This document shows, one piece after another, positions 35,681 to 47,589 of a stretch of DNA of 64,000 nucleotides. Below the pieces are notes generated by a model that did not search any database, was not told the origin of the DNA, and worked only from the letters and a program-made list of their open reading frames with translations. The stretch is from Megalonaias nervosa (taxonomy: Eukaryota > Mollusca > Bivalvia > Unionida > Unionidae). The DNA lies in NCBI GenBank assembly GCA_016617855.1, contig JAECUM010001160.1, positions 62,001 to 126,000 of the forward strand, in the 5' to 3' direction. Made by a program: the position numbers and the translations under genes. Within the stretch, counting starts at the first letter, position 1. Each line of letters opens with the position of its first letter.

Positions 35681-36801
35681 TGCTGTTGTTGTTTTGGGTT
35701 TAACGCCATTCTCACAACAAGATATGCTATACATGGCAACCAGTATAAATGGTGGAGAAAGAACCTGGTAAGAACCACCGACCCACAGGAAACTACTGGC
35801 AACTTTCTCACATACCCACAATGGCTGATGTTATGTATATTTAATTTGTATGTTTTTTTTTTTCCTCAATGCCTGTATGTTTTATATAATTGTATTTTGG
35901 ACTTGATCCTGTCCAAAATCATGTTCATGTTGTACCTGTAAAGTAACTTTTATTTTGGTAAACAAAAAATGCATAGTTAATATTTCCCTATGAGAGTGGG
36001 TTAAATATTAAGATCATTATCAATAAAGGTAAACATATTTAATTTGGTAAGGATCTAGGACAGTGGTATTCCCCATGGAATAACTTGTGGTACCCGACAT
36101 TTACTATATTCTTTATTATAATTTCAGTAACAGATCTTATCTTGTTTACAACTTAGATTTTTCTAGAAATTAACTTTTGTCCTACATCCCCGCACTTCTT
36201 TTGTGCCTTATTTTTTTATATAATCTTTCTAACTTGGCAAATTATTAATTCCTGCAATAACATCTGAAGCAGAGATCATTTGTGTTGTTGATTTGAATAC
36301 TGGATTTAGGTGATATTATTTATTCAGATTATTATTCACTGGAAATACAAAAGGGCTTTTGAATAATAGTTTTGGACAGAAACATTAATTTGGAATTATA
36401 GTCAGAATTCTGACAAGGACATCTTGGATTATATTATTGTTATTAATTGGAAGACCGTTAATGCATCATTGTGCTACTGGTGCATTAGATCATTTAAGAC
36501 TACAGTCATATCAACACCTTCAGAATTGTATAAGAACTCCATTTATTAAGACTGGTGATAGAACATTTTGGACTATTTGGGATTTAATTTGCAGTACTGT
36601 AAGTTCTTTTCAATTTTAATTTATATTCTAAGGAAATAAATTATTTGTTGAATTTTATACTGTTGGTGAACTTCACTCTTTTCTGTTACATAGTTTAAGA
36701 CCAAAGAGTAGTAATGCCAAGCCTGAGACTTGAATCCATATGGAAAGAGATAAGATGGCAATGATGAGTAAAGGCAGGCACATTAAACCATTTAGACACC
36801 C
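35681..36801 (-). mobile_element. SINE family 1, copy 4, split by an LTR insertion
   Basis: The two halves of a reverse-oriented SINE lie at 35681-35828 (tail and body: GTTGTTGTTTTGGGTTTAAC through CACATACCCACAATGGCTGA) and about 36716-36801 (GCCTGAGACTTGAATCC, AGATAAGATGGCAATGATGAG, ACCATTTAGACACCC, the worn tRNA head). A perfect 11-nt target duplication ATGGAAGAAAT brackets the whole (35670-35680 and 36802-36812). Between the halves sits an 887-bp LTR. The SINE is more diverged than copies 1-3, so it was inserted earlier. Confidence 0.92.
35829..36715 (+). mobile_element. Solo LTR (Ty3/Gypsy) nested in the SINE
   Basis: It starts TGTTATGTATATTTAATTTG and matches the LTR at 8947-9865 and the partial LTR at 28768-29088. 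GGAAATAAATTATTTG near 36630 is a likely polyadenylation signal. Five bases at the two junctions with the SINE are similar but not identical (GCTGA and GCCAA), as expected for an old 5-bp duplication; the exact ends are uncertain by a few bases. No internal region is present, so it is best read as a recombinant solo LTR. Confidence 0.8.
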
Positions 36802-36812
36802 ATGGAAGAAAT

Positions 36813-38460
36813 CTTTTATACATTAGGCAACAAATAAGAACAAAACTTGTGTGAGATGTTAGCAAACAAAGTAACACCAGAAAGAAAGATCCTGTATATT
36901 ATCCAATTCTCTGTTGCTCATTGGTATTGGTTATTAACAATTGGAGTCATTATCATAACCAAAGTATAACATGAAAGTAAAACAGCAGAACCAATATAAA
37001 GTGCAGTGGCTATGTCTGGACAAAGTCCAACTTCAGAAACTTTGCAAAACAAACCAACTATACAACTTAGCAATAACATTCCCCCTTAAATTTTGCAAAG
37101 TTTGAGCTTTATAAATGTCTAAGTAACTATTGCTTAACATGTATCATTAAACAGTTTTGACATTTTTAATCAGCATGTTCCTGCAAACATTGGTCAGTTC
37201 CAAACTAGAATCCTTTATAAAATGTCTATTGAAGAACTGTTTAAACTGTTATTACTTTTGTCTATGTATGACTTTACCATGGACTATTTTAACTGTGTAC
37301 ATATTATTGTCAGATAGTTCCACTGGTTAAATACGTACAGCCTCAGACCTTTTTAAATCCTTTTCTTTTCTGTAATGATTTTCATAATATCTATAATATT
37401 CAATGTCTTGTAATATATCTGTAATGTATTGTTATTCATGCAGCACTCTGCTACTGAATAAAGTTAAGATCATTTAAATTTGGATAGGATGTTGCTTCTA
37501 CGCCCAATGGGACAGAAGCAACTTTTCTAAAAAGATGTAGAGATGATGAATATTGATGTGAGGAACCTGTCCAGTAAAGTTATCCATGTGTACAGAAGTT
37601 TGGTTTTCTTTTCCTTAACAGAATGATAGTGCTCAATCTCTGGTCTGGTTGTTTCAGTGATTTTTGAGTCTGGATTTTAGTGTTCTTGTACCCTTTTATG
37701 AGATGATGATAGACTAAGATGTGAATTATGCATAATTTCTTAACATATTTTGTGAAATAATATCCCAAAGACTAATAAATTAACAATTCAGCTCGTAATA
37801 AAAATAATACTCTAGAAATTTTTAATGCCATATACATTTTGAGATTACTGGAATTTGAATTTCCAAGTGTATTCATTTAGTTCTTTATTACATAATGAAT
37901 CAAGTTCACAGGCAAAAAAAAGAAATTTAGTCATATTGCAGTTTTCTATACTCCATAACTCTCAAAATGCATACAACTAACCCCATCTTTTTCAAGTGTT
38001 TTTACTGTTTCATTTTACTTTTCATTTGTTGGCTGGCAAGACCAAGAAGCCCCATTTTAACTATACAGCTTTTGGAAGAATGGTGATAGTTTCACGAGTT
38101 GATCAATTATATGGCATGCTGAAGTCTTGTTTAAGTAATAACTGATTTTAAGTCATATAATAGATATTTTGTAAGATGGTAAATGGCTTTATTTTTTATC
38201 ATGTCAGAAAATGCAATGCAATGACACAAAGTATTGTATGGACTGTTCTGTGATAACTCAAGTTTTCATTAAATGGTTTGTAAGATATGTTTAAACTGTT
38301 CCATCCAAACAATATCATCAATGTTTTTTCATAAATAGGTTGACTCATTAATTTGTGGTCTAGTTAAATGCACTGAGTGGTTTATTAAGTGAAGATATGC
38401 AGTTATACAATTAACCATACTGACTGGCATGATAATGGGCACCATTTGATGTAATTACCA
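36813..38460. other. Intronic AT-rich stretch, nothing recognised
   Basis: No exon candidates, arrays or element ends were recognised. Confidence 0.4.
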
Positions 38461-38462
38461 TA

Positions 38463-38571
38463 TTTCATGTAATTTTTTGTACATGAAACAATAATTATTA
38501 ATTTCAGTGTATGAAAAATTACATATAAAATAAATAATTATCATTTTGTGGTACCTTCTGTGTACAAAATG
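38463..38571. repeat. Nested small hairpins
   Basis: TTTCATGTA (38463-38471) pairs with TACATGAAA (38480-38488). The same region also pairs, with a few mismatches, with 38502-38524 (TTTCAGTGTATGAAAAATTA...). A separate pair CATTTTGT / ACAAAATG lies at 38542-38571. They could be remnants of one foldback element. Confidence 0.55.
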
Positions 38572-38737
38572 TAAAGAGATCGTACCTGAACAAGTTCTGT
38601 GGAACACACACTACTTGACAACCTAACGGTACAAACATACAAAGTAAACGTATATTTTCTGTCTCATTCTGCCCTCAACTCAAGAATCTAATTACAATAA
38701 AAATAAAAGTACTCAAAAAGATTTTTTTTGTTATTAG

Positions 38738-39055
38738 TGAGTGAGAGAGAGAGTGAGAGAGAGAGGATTATGTCTCAATGTGCAAGCTCGTCTGCATTTA
38801 GAGCATATGTAGCTGTTATGTTGTGTAATGTTGGCAAATTGATGAAGATGGTTTGAACATGTATTAGTTATGGGTATTATTTATTTGTAAATTGTACTCA
38901 ACGATATGAGTCCACATTGTCAAGAAATTAAGTGCAACATGTATTTTTACAGCAACAACAACCTCATTATCAAATTGCAATAAAAAATTAAAGAACTTGA
39001 AATCACATTTTAGTTAATGCACATGAGTGTGTGTGTGTGTGTGTGTGTGTGTGCA
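38738..39055. repeat. (GAGA)n and (GT)n microsatellites
   Basis: A GA-rich run at about 38738-38766 and a pure GT run of about 13 units at 39027-39053. The sequence between them is unremarkable. Confidence 0.92.
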
Positions 39056-40120
39056 AGAGAGATGAAACAAAATTTTGACAGTGTACAAGACCATACTTAT
39101 TCAGTGCGGTTTTTATTTGTAGCTTTTGCAAAGAGAAAAAAGACTGTTTTCAGTTACCTGACGATTGTGATAATCCTCATGTATTACGACCCCACTATAT
39201 TCCATTATCAATAAATACCACTAAATCAATTCATTCTTGTTTTAATTATGATCGCAACAGCCACATGGCTATGCAGTGTTATTTACACGGTAATTAAACA
39301 TGCTTAGCGCTTTGGTTATTCCAGCGGAAACCAGATTGAGGGCAAAATAAACAGAAGAGGTCAAATCAGCGAGGCTGCCAGTAGGGAAATGAGGCTCTCT
39401 TTAGGGAAATGAAAATCTGTCAAGGCGCTATTGAAGCCATTGTCCATACAGATGTTATAAGGACAAGCGATCATATGCACTACTTGTTATTAGAACTCGC
39501 CAATTCAGATAACAATAGAGGGGTATATCGTAGAATAGATTTGCAATAAAATGTTAATTATATCCAAGTCAAAACAGGACAAGCACTTAATAGATAGTAC
39601 ATATATATATACAAATCGATTTAATGGAGTCCGTGACTTTCAAATTTACAATAGAAAATGACAAGGTTTTTATATTTTATGTTTGTATGACTATAATGAA
39701 ACAATAAGACTAGTTGACCAATCGTCTGTGGTCTTCACTTAAGCATGTACTGAGATGTAATTTTTGTTGGATAAGAAAACATCAAAGGGCTTCCGAACTC
39801 ATTTTAAAATGCACATGGTGTTTTGTTACTCTGATGGACTTAATAAGGAAAACTAATTAATGATAATATTTAAAGGTATGTTCTGTGAAGGCCTTTGTCC
39901 ATTTGTTAATAAACACCAGTAGATATTGTAATGATAATAAGAGAACTTATGCATCAATCATTGTATTTTCTCACCAACATTTATTAATTTTTGTATAAAT
40001 GGATAAGATGGCTGCCATGTCTGGATGGTTCGAACACAGCTCCACTCTGGTTTCTCTTCACATTGTATTAATCTTTCGCCTCTTACTAAATGGCCAGGAC
40101 CAAGTAGACAGCAGGAAGTT
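39056..40120. other. Intronic stretch, nothing recognised
   Basis: No recognised features; a short TA run lies at 39600-39610. Confidence 0.4.
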
Positions 40121-40128
40121 AAGTATAT

Positions 40129-40430
40129 TGTACATACACCTTTATTGTGTCTAAATTTTTCATTTTCATTTGTTTGTGAAAAGTGTTTTCCCTTTTTCAC
40201 TATTTGTCTGAAACTCTGAATAGAGTTTCAAATTGGTTTTTTTTGTTTGTATTTTCAAATCATTGCAAATTTCTCAGTATACTGTACATACACCTTTATT
40301 TTAAATTTTCTTTTTCATTTTCATCTATTTGTGGAAAGGGTGCTCTTTTTTCACTATTTGTTTGAAACTCTAAATAGAGCTTCAAATTGTTTTTTTGCTT
40401 GTAGTTATTGCAAATTTCTAATTTTGAGTT
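40129..40430 (+). repeat. Tandem duplication upstream of the Tx1-like LINE
   Basis: Two units of about 150 bp (about 40129-40280 and 40281-40430) share TACATACACCTTTATT, TTTCATTTTCAT, TTTTTCACTATTTG, TGAAACTCTGAATAGAG, TTCAAATTG and TTGCAAATTTCT. They end about 180 bp before the start of ORF1, so they may be 5'-UTR monomers of the LINE. Confidence 0.75.
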
Positions 40431-40607
40431 ATGAATCTAGTATAATTGAAAAAAAAAAAAGTAACCTTGGGTTAACTCCACTATTGAGTAAAAACCTTGA
40501 GAAAATCTAGGATAAAACCAATAGGTGGGAAAATTAGTGGTGTGAGACCCTGGTATTGAAAGTGTTGTTCAACTTTGTGAGCTCTACTCTAGTGAACTCT
40601 ACTAAAG

Positions 40608-41045
40608 ATGGTTCAAGCACAAATTGAAACAAGGGCAACTATGTACCCTGTAGGAAGTAGACTTAATGCCTATTTTAAGACAAAGGTGGAAGGGGTGGCA
40701 GGCCCAAGGATTTTGATAGCGTATCACCCAGAAGGATGCCAGACCCTGAATTTTGGAGATACCCAAAACTGCCCCCGTCAGGCAGACATCCTTACAACCT
40801 TGAAATTACTGGGAATAAATATAGAGAAAATAGATGGAATCCAGAACGGAGGAATTAACAAATATGTTATCTATCCCAAGGACATGAATACACCCATCTT
40901 GAAAGAAGACTGGATCGAAGTGAAGGGAGAAAGGGCAATTATCTCAAAGACACCTCCCATCACAAGAGAAGTTGAAACGAAGTATACAGAATTGTTTGTG
41001 TCTGGTCTTCCTCTAGAGGTGGATACTATTAGAACAAATAAATGA
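40608..41045 (+). pseudogene. LINE ORF1 fragment (Tx1/L1-like element)
   Basis: An open frame of 145 codons from the ATG at 40608. It is followed at about 140 bp by an endonuclease-reverse transcriptase frame in the same orientation, which is why I call it ORF1. Near the end, ELFVSGLPLEVD looks like the RNP2 strand of an RNA-recognition motif, a fold present in L1-type ORF1 proteins; the frame stops directly after it. The rest of ORF1 (end of the RRM, C-terminal domain or zinc knuckles) is missing, so the protein is truncated. The N-terminal 110 residues match nothing I can name. Confidence 0.6.
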
Positions 41046-41184
41046 GACAGACACTTCCAGAATAGAAGAAAAAGCAGGAGAGAGCCTTGAAATAAATGAT
41101 TAAGAGAATACAATTTCTTAAATAAAAGAAATATTAATATAAAATAAGAAATGACAGATGTGGCCACCTGGGTAGAAAACAAAA

Positions 41185-44058
41185 ATGGAGGGACAAAACT
41201 TCCAAATAGCATCAATAAACATTAATGGGATAAATAAAGATAAAATTGACAAATTAAGTAAAGAAAAACTATACGATATAATACTTATACAGGAAACTCA
41301 AAATGGTTTTACAAATGAATTAAAAGCATATACAGAGGAAAAATTAAATTCAGTGGTAATCTTAAATAATTATAAATCAAGTAATGTTAAAGGAGGAGTC
41401 GCAATTTTAAAAAGAAAATAAAAGGGAGTTTAACTGGGAAAAAATAAATGAAAAACCCTTCTTTGCGGAAAGATTATTGCATATAAAAATAAACCAATTT
41501 AATATAATAAATGTGTATATGCCAGCAAATAAATACAAAAAACAGGATTTTATCGAAAATCTATACAAACATATAAGTGAATATTCAATGGAAAATTTAA
41601 TAATTGGAGGAGATTTTAACTGGGTGGGAAAAAATGTAGACAGGATAGGAAATTTAACACAAAATGACTTAATTTTTAGAAATGAAATGACATCCTTTTT
41701 AAAAAAGCATAATCTAAATGACATTTAAAGAAAATTAAACTTATTACGGACAGAATACACATATGAATACAAACAAGGACTAGTAAGTAGATTAGACAAG
41801 TTTTATGGAACAAATTATATAAGTGAAATATATAAAGAGGCAAATATAACAAATATTAAGATTTCGGATCATAAACTAATTGATATTAAAATTATAATAA
41901 AAAATAGGACAAAATGGGAACGGGAAACTGGAAACTTAACAACAAACTTATGGAGGACGAAGAATTCAATAACGAAATAAAACATTTAATAAATAAAATA
42001 AAGACTAAGGAAAGTAAAGACATAATAACTGAATGGGATGTCCTAAAAAGAGAAATGAAAACAAAAGCGATACAGTTTGCAAAAAGAAGAGGTGAAAAAC
42101 AAAAAAAGGACAAGGAGGAAATAATCAGACAATTAAGAAAAGACAATGTAAAAGAAATAGAAATACAATTAAAAGATAAATTAGATAAAATACTAGACGA
42201 AAAAAATTGAGGGAAGGAAATCAGGGCTGGGAAATTTTCGGAACTATACAAAAAAGCTAAAAGGGAGGAAATAAGGAAGGGTGGGGAAAAACATTTACAG
42301 ACTCTAAAAACATCAAACAATGAGCAAATAATGGATAAAGGAGAAATAATGCATGCAGTTAAAGAATATTACAGTGAGTTATATAAAAAACAAGGAATAA
42401 AAAAAGGAAGAAATAGAAGAATATCTAAATGATGCTAAATGTGAAAAAATCTCATCAGAACATAAGGACTTATGTGATTTTATCTTCACAGACGAAATAC
42501 TTAAAACAATAAATTCTCTGACCAAAGGGAAATCCCCAGGAAGAGATGGACTCACGGTGGAATTCTACAAAAAATTCCAGCGTGAGTTAGCGCCAATCAT
42601 GGAGTCATTATATAATAATATTTTATTAAAAAATGATAAAATGTCTAACACAATGAGAGAAGGTCTAATCACAATAATCTATAAAGGTAAAGGAGGTAAA
42701 TGGTGCGACTACGGAAAAATTTGAAATACAGAGATCAGTGAGACAAGGATGTCCATTATCGATGTTATTATACGTAATAGCAATTGAAATACTAAGCATA
42801 AAGATAAGAGCCAACAAAAAGATTGAGGGAATAAGAATCCCAAATTTGAAAGAAGAATTTAAAATGCTCCAACATGCTGATGATTGCACAAACTTCATAA
42901 AAGACCCAACTTCCTTCAAACACCTAGAAAAGGAATATGAAAAATTTGGTAAAGCTTCAGGGTCAAAGATAAACCATGAAAAAACAGAGATGTTTAAAAT
43001 AGGAAACTGGAGAGGGAACCACCCAGGGCATCCCCCTCACCTAATAAAAGAAAGAGTAAAAGCACTGGAGATATATTTTGGAAAAAACAAGGAAATAGAA
43101 AACCTTAAAGTGATACTGGAAAAAATCAAAGGAAATATGGAAATCTGGGCACATACGCCACTATGCACTATGGAGCGGGCACAAGTTGCAAAAACATACA
43201 TGTATTCCAACATGAATTTCGTTGTAAAATCAATGGATATAAAAGGTAAACAGCTAGAAAAAATCAACAATGAAATAATTAAGTACATATGGGGTAATAA
43301 ACTACATTACATTGAAAAAGAAACTCTATATAGAGGAAATAAAAGGGGGGGGGGGTCTAGCACTACCCAATCCTAAAATAATACAGGAATCTAATATTTT
43401 AAACCGTTTTAAATCACTGAAAGTAATTCCAAGTGTGCTGTGGGAGGCACTTTACGTATTTTGGTTTGGGTTTTCATTAAGGAACAGAGAGAATATTTTT
43501 AGAAATAATTCACTATCAAAAAATTTTATCGTAGCTAAAAAGTTTAAAAACATTAGTGATATAATCTACAAATATAGAGATATAAAGGAATTATGGAGTA
43601 TTGAAAAGAAAGGAACATATAATTTTTTAAGAGAAATTCATACAAAAAATAAAAGATGTAAAGTGGAATTAGAACACTGGGGAGTAGAATGGGACAAGAC
43701 CTGGGATAACTGGACAAGTATAAAGTCATTAAAATTACAGAGTTTAATGTTAAAATACCTCCACAATGTGTGGCTCATGGGTGAAGTGGCCAAGAGAAAG
43801 GGGATGATAAAAATAATCCCAAAATGCCCCTTATGTAAATCAGGAAATTTCACCAAATTACATACAATAATTGAATGCAAAAACACAGAAACTGCTTGGG
43901 AAAAAAAAAAATCCTTCATAAAAAAGAAGGGAAATTTCCAGAGAAACAGAATACTGTACTTAGATGGAAAGTTTGACAAAAAAACATTATTTGAAATAAT
44001 TAGCTACATAACGGATATAATATTTAAGTGTGGACAGGTAATAGTAATACATAAATAA
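41185..44058 (+). pseudogene. LINE ORF2: endonuclease and reverse transcriptase, Tx1/L1-like
   Basis: From the ATG at 41185: apurinic-type endonuclease motifs ASININGINKDKI, DIILIQET, GGVAIL, LIIGGDFNWV (GDFN) and ISDHKLI (SDH), spread over two frameshifts and a stop. Reverse transcriptase begins at about 42420 (INSLTKGKSPGRDGLTVEFYK, LITIIYKGKG). The region that should carry the first catalytic Asp is absent: sequence jumps at about 42705-42725 to RSVRQGCPLSMLLYVIAIE. The second catalytic box is HADDCTNF. The C-terminal part (GGLALPNPKI, CPLCKSGNFTKLHTIIEC) is typical of Tx1/L1-type polymerases and is open to 44058 after a frameshift in a run of G at 43347-43355. The element is not functional. 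Confidence 0.85.
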
Positions 44059-44470
44059 CCTGTCCCACAAGAATTCAAAAAATGGAAATATATCCAAATT
44101 TAAATACTTATAAAAACATGTAATTTGGACATTTTTTTGGAGTGCTTAAGGTTATCTTTTTAGCAAAAAATACTAATCAACACTGAGAAACTAGACTGGA
44201 ATCCTAAAATACTCTGATACTAATTTATAACAAATTTTTTTTATTTGCAAGGGATTTTTAGAAACTATGAACAGGGATCTACACATGGATGAAGTATATA
44301 GGATAGAGTCACAGAATTAAAAAAATCCTGAGCAAAATTTCAAAAAATAAGAAACGACACATCATATAACAAGCACTTAAAACATTAAGCTTTTTTTTTT
44401 TTACAAAAAAATATATAGTACACCGTTTCTTATGCAAAATTGGAAAAAAAAAAGAAAAAAAAAATTTAAT
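44059..44470 (+). other. Probable 3' UTR of the Tx1-like LINE
   Basis: AT-rich sequence follows the ORF2 stop; A- and T-rich runs at 44390-44470 may mark the 3' end. No flanking duplication was identified. Confidence 0.4.
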
Positions 44471-45545
44471 AAATATAAACTAAAATAAATTTGAAATAAC
44501 TGTTTTAATAAAATTATAGACAACTGGGAGAAATTTGAATGAAAAGCCGTCCTTGCAATAAAATCTATAGCAATCACACAATATAGCACAACACAGATAG
44601 CATACACAGGACGTAGGGACCTATGGCAGAAGTAACTTGGAAAAAAAAAGGGTGAGGGATTCCGATCGGGTGGAAAAAAAACCCGATTGGGAAAACAAAC
44701 CCTTAGAAACACTAGGGAGAAATACCCCACACAAAATTGAAAATAAAAACTTTTTGATCAAAATTCTTTTTTAAAAGTAATACAATGCAACACCTATTAA
44801 GGGGGAAAACACAAATACATAAAATACTTTTTAATTTTTTTGGCTAAGTGGGGGGGGGGAGCATCTGTCTGGTGCCCCCCAAAAAAGAACACAGCTCCAA
44901 TTAATATTCAATGAACTTGGTGTAAAAACTGGTGTTAAATATTCTAATACCTATTGCCATAATTTATACTGTGGATTTATGACAATATTAAGTTACTGTA
45001 AGTGAAATTTAATGTGCACGCTTTCATTTATTCAAGAGAATTTGGAAACCTGTTCAAAACAAAGGATTTTAGGTTATCCAAGATGGCTACCTGAGTGGAT
45101 TAAAGGTCACTGGCCACCTATATTGTACAAACGTGTGATATTATTATATTCATAAACAAAACGCATTTGTTATGTATGCACACCATAAAAATGTTTAATT
45201 AGACTTAAAAATCCGCTTTATTAAATGAAAGAAATTATTTTGCAATCTCCATAAACAATCAGTAGTTTCCGCATGCCAAAAACGGATATGACGTACATTT
45301 ATCCCTTCTATTCAACCTACCCTTTCAAGTGTTTAATTTCCTCATGTAAATGTCTGTGTGATATATCTTATGATCGTGCTTTTGTACAGCAAATATGGTG
45401 CACTGTGTTGCATATGGATGTAACCAAAAGAGTGATGATGGGAAAAAGGGTTCTTTCTTTTTCTGAAAGACCCTGTTTACCAGAAAAAGGTGGATTCAAG
45501 CTGTGGGATCGAATAGGTTGTGGGATGGGAAAGTTGTATCATTTA
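44471..45545. other. Intronic stretch, nothing recognised
   Basis: G- and A-rich runs occur near 44640 and 44850. No coding similarity was seen. Confidence 0.4.
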
Positions 45546-45554
45546 TGCTGGACT

Positions 45555-45625
45555 ATAGTCAATTTGGCCCAAAGACAATTCGGCCCAAGACAATTCGGCC
45601 CAACTCGAAAGACAATTTGGCTCAA
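45555..45625. repeat. Short tandem motif AGACAATTCGGCCCA, 4 units
   Basis: CAATTTGGCCCAA, GACAATTCGGCCCAA, GACAATTCGGCCCAA and, after CTCGAAA, GACAATTTGGCTCAA follow one another with 13-22-bp spacing. The motif is more GC-rich than its surroundings. Confidence 0.8.
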
Positions 45626-45629
45626 CTTA

Positions 45630-46915
45630 ACAATAGTTTGAACAAGTTCTCTTTTTTCAAACAACATGTAGATACTATGCAAGATACGTTTTAGGAATAG
45701 GTTTTAGAGGAAAAAAATAAATTTAAACGAAATTGATATTCTTTCAAAGAAATTAATCATACTTCGTAACGTACATATATATGTGAGAAAACACAAACTA
45801 ACATACCTTGCTCGTTCTAATTAAAATATTTATATACATTTTTTATGCTAAAAAAAAAATATATGCATCTGCACAACGACATTCTCAATTTAAGTCTTCT
45901 GGTCAAATGATCAATATTGATTTATTAAGCAATAATACTGAACAGATAATATTCTAGAGAATACGTATACATTTTCTAATGGAAGTGTACATCAGATATT
46001 ATAACAAATATATTTAATTTTAGGCTTCACATTGTAACACTGATGCATATAATACACACTCGATTAAACATGAAAGAGAGAGAGAATAAATGTTGAGCAT
46101 TTTGTCAGTGTCGCTGCAATATGAAGCTCTTACCAGTTAATTTTATTGATTGTTTTTATTTTTCAGGTTGTCTTAGTGTGTGCACGTAAATTAAAAGCTT
46201 GTCATTACTAGTCAATATCATCAATCATATTTTCTCCATTATTCCATACAAATAAGAAAGGAAATAATTCTGTGTTGAATTTGTGCCCCCCCCCCCCTTG
46301 CACAGTACAGAAAAATTGATAAACATACACTTATTTGAAAATAAAATGAAAGAAACTAACCTTGCATTGGTATCATTTATTCCTTCATTTTTCATCATGC
46401 GAAATTTATTAAAGAAAAAAATATATCCACGAACTCCGTATATGTAGTGGATGCCGGCTTACGTATGCATTCTTACTGTAGTGCGTATTGCTCATGTCAA
46501 ATAAGACAATCACAAAAGAGATGGGAATATCACCCAATTGCTTGAAGGCACCTGCCATTCACGTATGATATGATAAGTTACAAGGTGCAAACTGACCAAG
46601 ATTGTATTGTATCCAGGTTAACTATACAACAGTATCTCACAGATAAAAATCATTATTTTAAAATACATTCACTGTGAGTGCAAATGAAAATATTTTTGCT
46701 AGCATGGGTTACAAAAGTTATTAAAGCAAGTTATTGTTGTGTATACTATGTGCCCTGCAAACATCAATTCTGATTACATCTGGCAAATAGAAGCCCAGGT
46801 GATGGATAAACACAACTGGCAGCAAGGAATAAACTCCTTGCTTAAACTTACCGACAGGATATCAGATACAAAGGTTATCTTATTACAAAGCAAACCAACC
46901 CCGGAAACTGACTTT
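45630..46915. other. Intronic stretch, nothing recognised
   Basis: A C run near 46288-46298 and short A runs only. Confidence 0.4.
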
Positions 46916-46918
46916 GGA

Positions 46919-47048
46919 ATCTTTTAAGTGTGCCGAATTTTTCATATGAAGTCGGCCAACATAATAAGGAAGCCAAGTTTCTTTTAAGTGTGCCGATTTT
47001 TTTATTTTTTTCTAATAAAGTCAGCCGACATAGGGAAGCCAACATTGA
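46919..47048. repeat. Tandem duplication of about 62 bp
   Basis: TCTTTTAAGTGTGCCGAATT through AAGGAAGCCAA is repeated once directly (46919-46979 and 46980-47042), with a T-run expansion in the second copy. Each unit contains GTGTGCCGA and an imperfect inverse TCGGCCAAC. Confidence 0.85.
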
Positions 47049-47589
47049 TTTCTTTTTACCTGTATTAACGGGAATTTTCAAAATAAATAAAAACAATGGA
47101 ATGGTTTTGAAAGCGACACAACCTAGTGCATCGCGCACGCAAATTGATGTAAGGCTTAACAGTAAATTAGTTTTCAGTAGTTTCATCTAAATGTTCCCTA
47201 TCCATAGTTTATAATGTTTTATTTTTCGACAAGAAGCATGCACTTCGTCTTGTGGGGATAAATGAATGTCATTTCCGGTTGGCATCCTCTATAGGTGGGA
47301 AATCATAGCTAAGGGGAAGTAACAGCATTGCATACGTCTCTTTTGAGTAATTAAATTATTATTTCTTCTTTACACTTGATAATTTCTTTTGTTCCTTTTG
47401 TGCGAGTATAACTACTTTTAATCATATAATGCAAATCTGATGTAAACAGAAAAAAATGTTGAGTATGGCCGGTGACCTTTAGTTTGAAATTGAACTACAT
47501 CTACCATATCTGAACTTAAGATGATACCAACTCAAACACATTATGCAAGTTTCTTTTTCAAAAGTTTATGGATATGTGCTAGTCATATA

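Noticed and set aside
28768..36715. One 7.9-kb LTR retroelement with LTRs at 28768 and 35829
   Set aside because: The second LTR is nested inside a SINE with its own footprints, so it is an independent insertion and not the 3' LTR of the relic at 29263.
38463..38524. A structured RNA or terminator at the hairpin
   Set aside because: AT-rich hairpins arise readily in such sequence, and no transcript context or conservation is visible.
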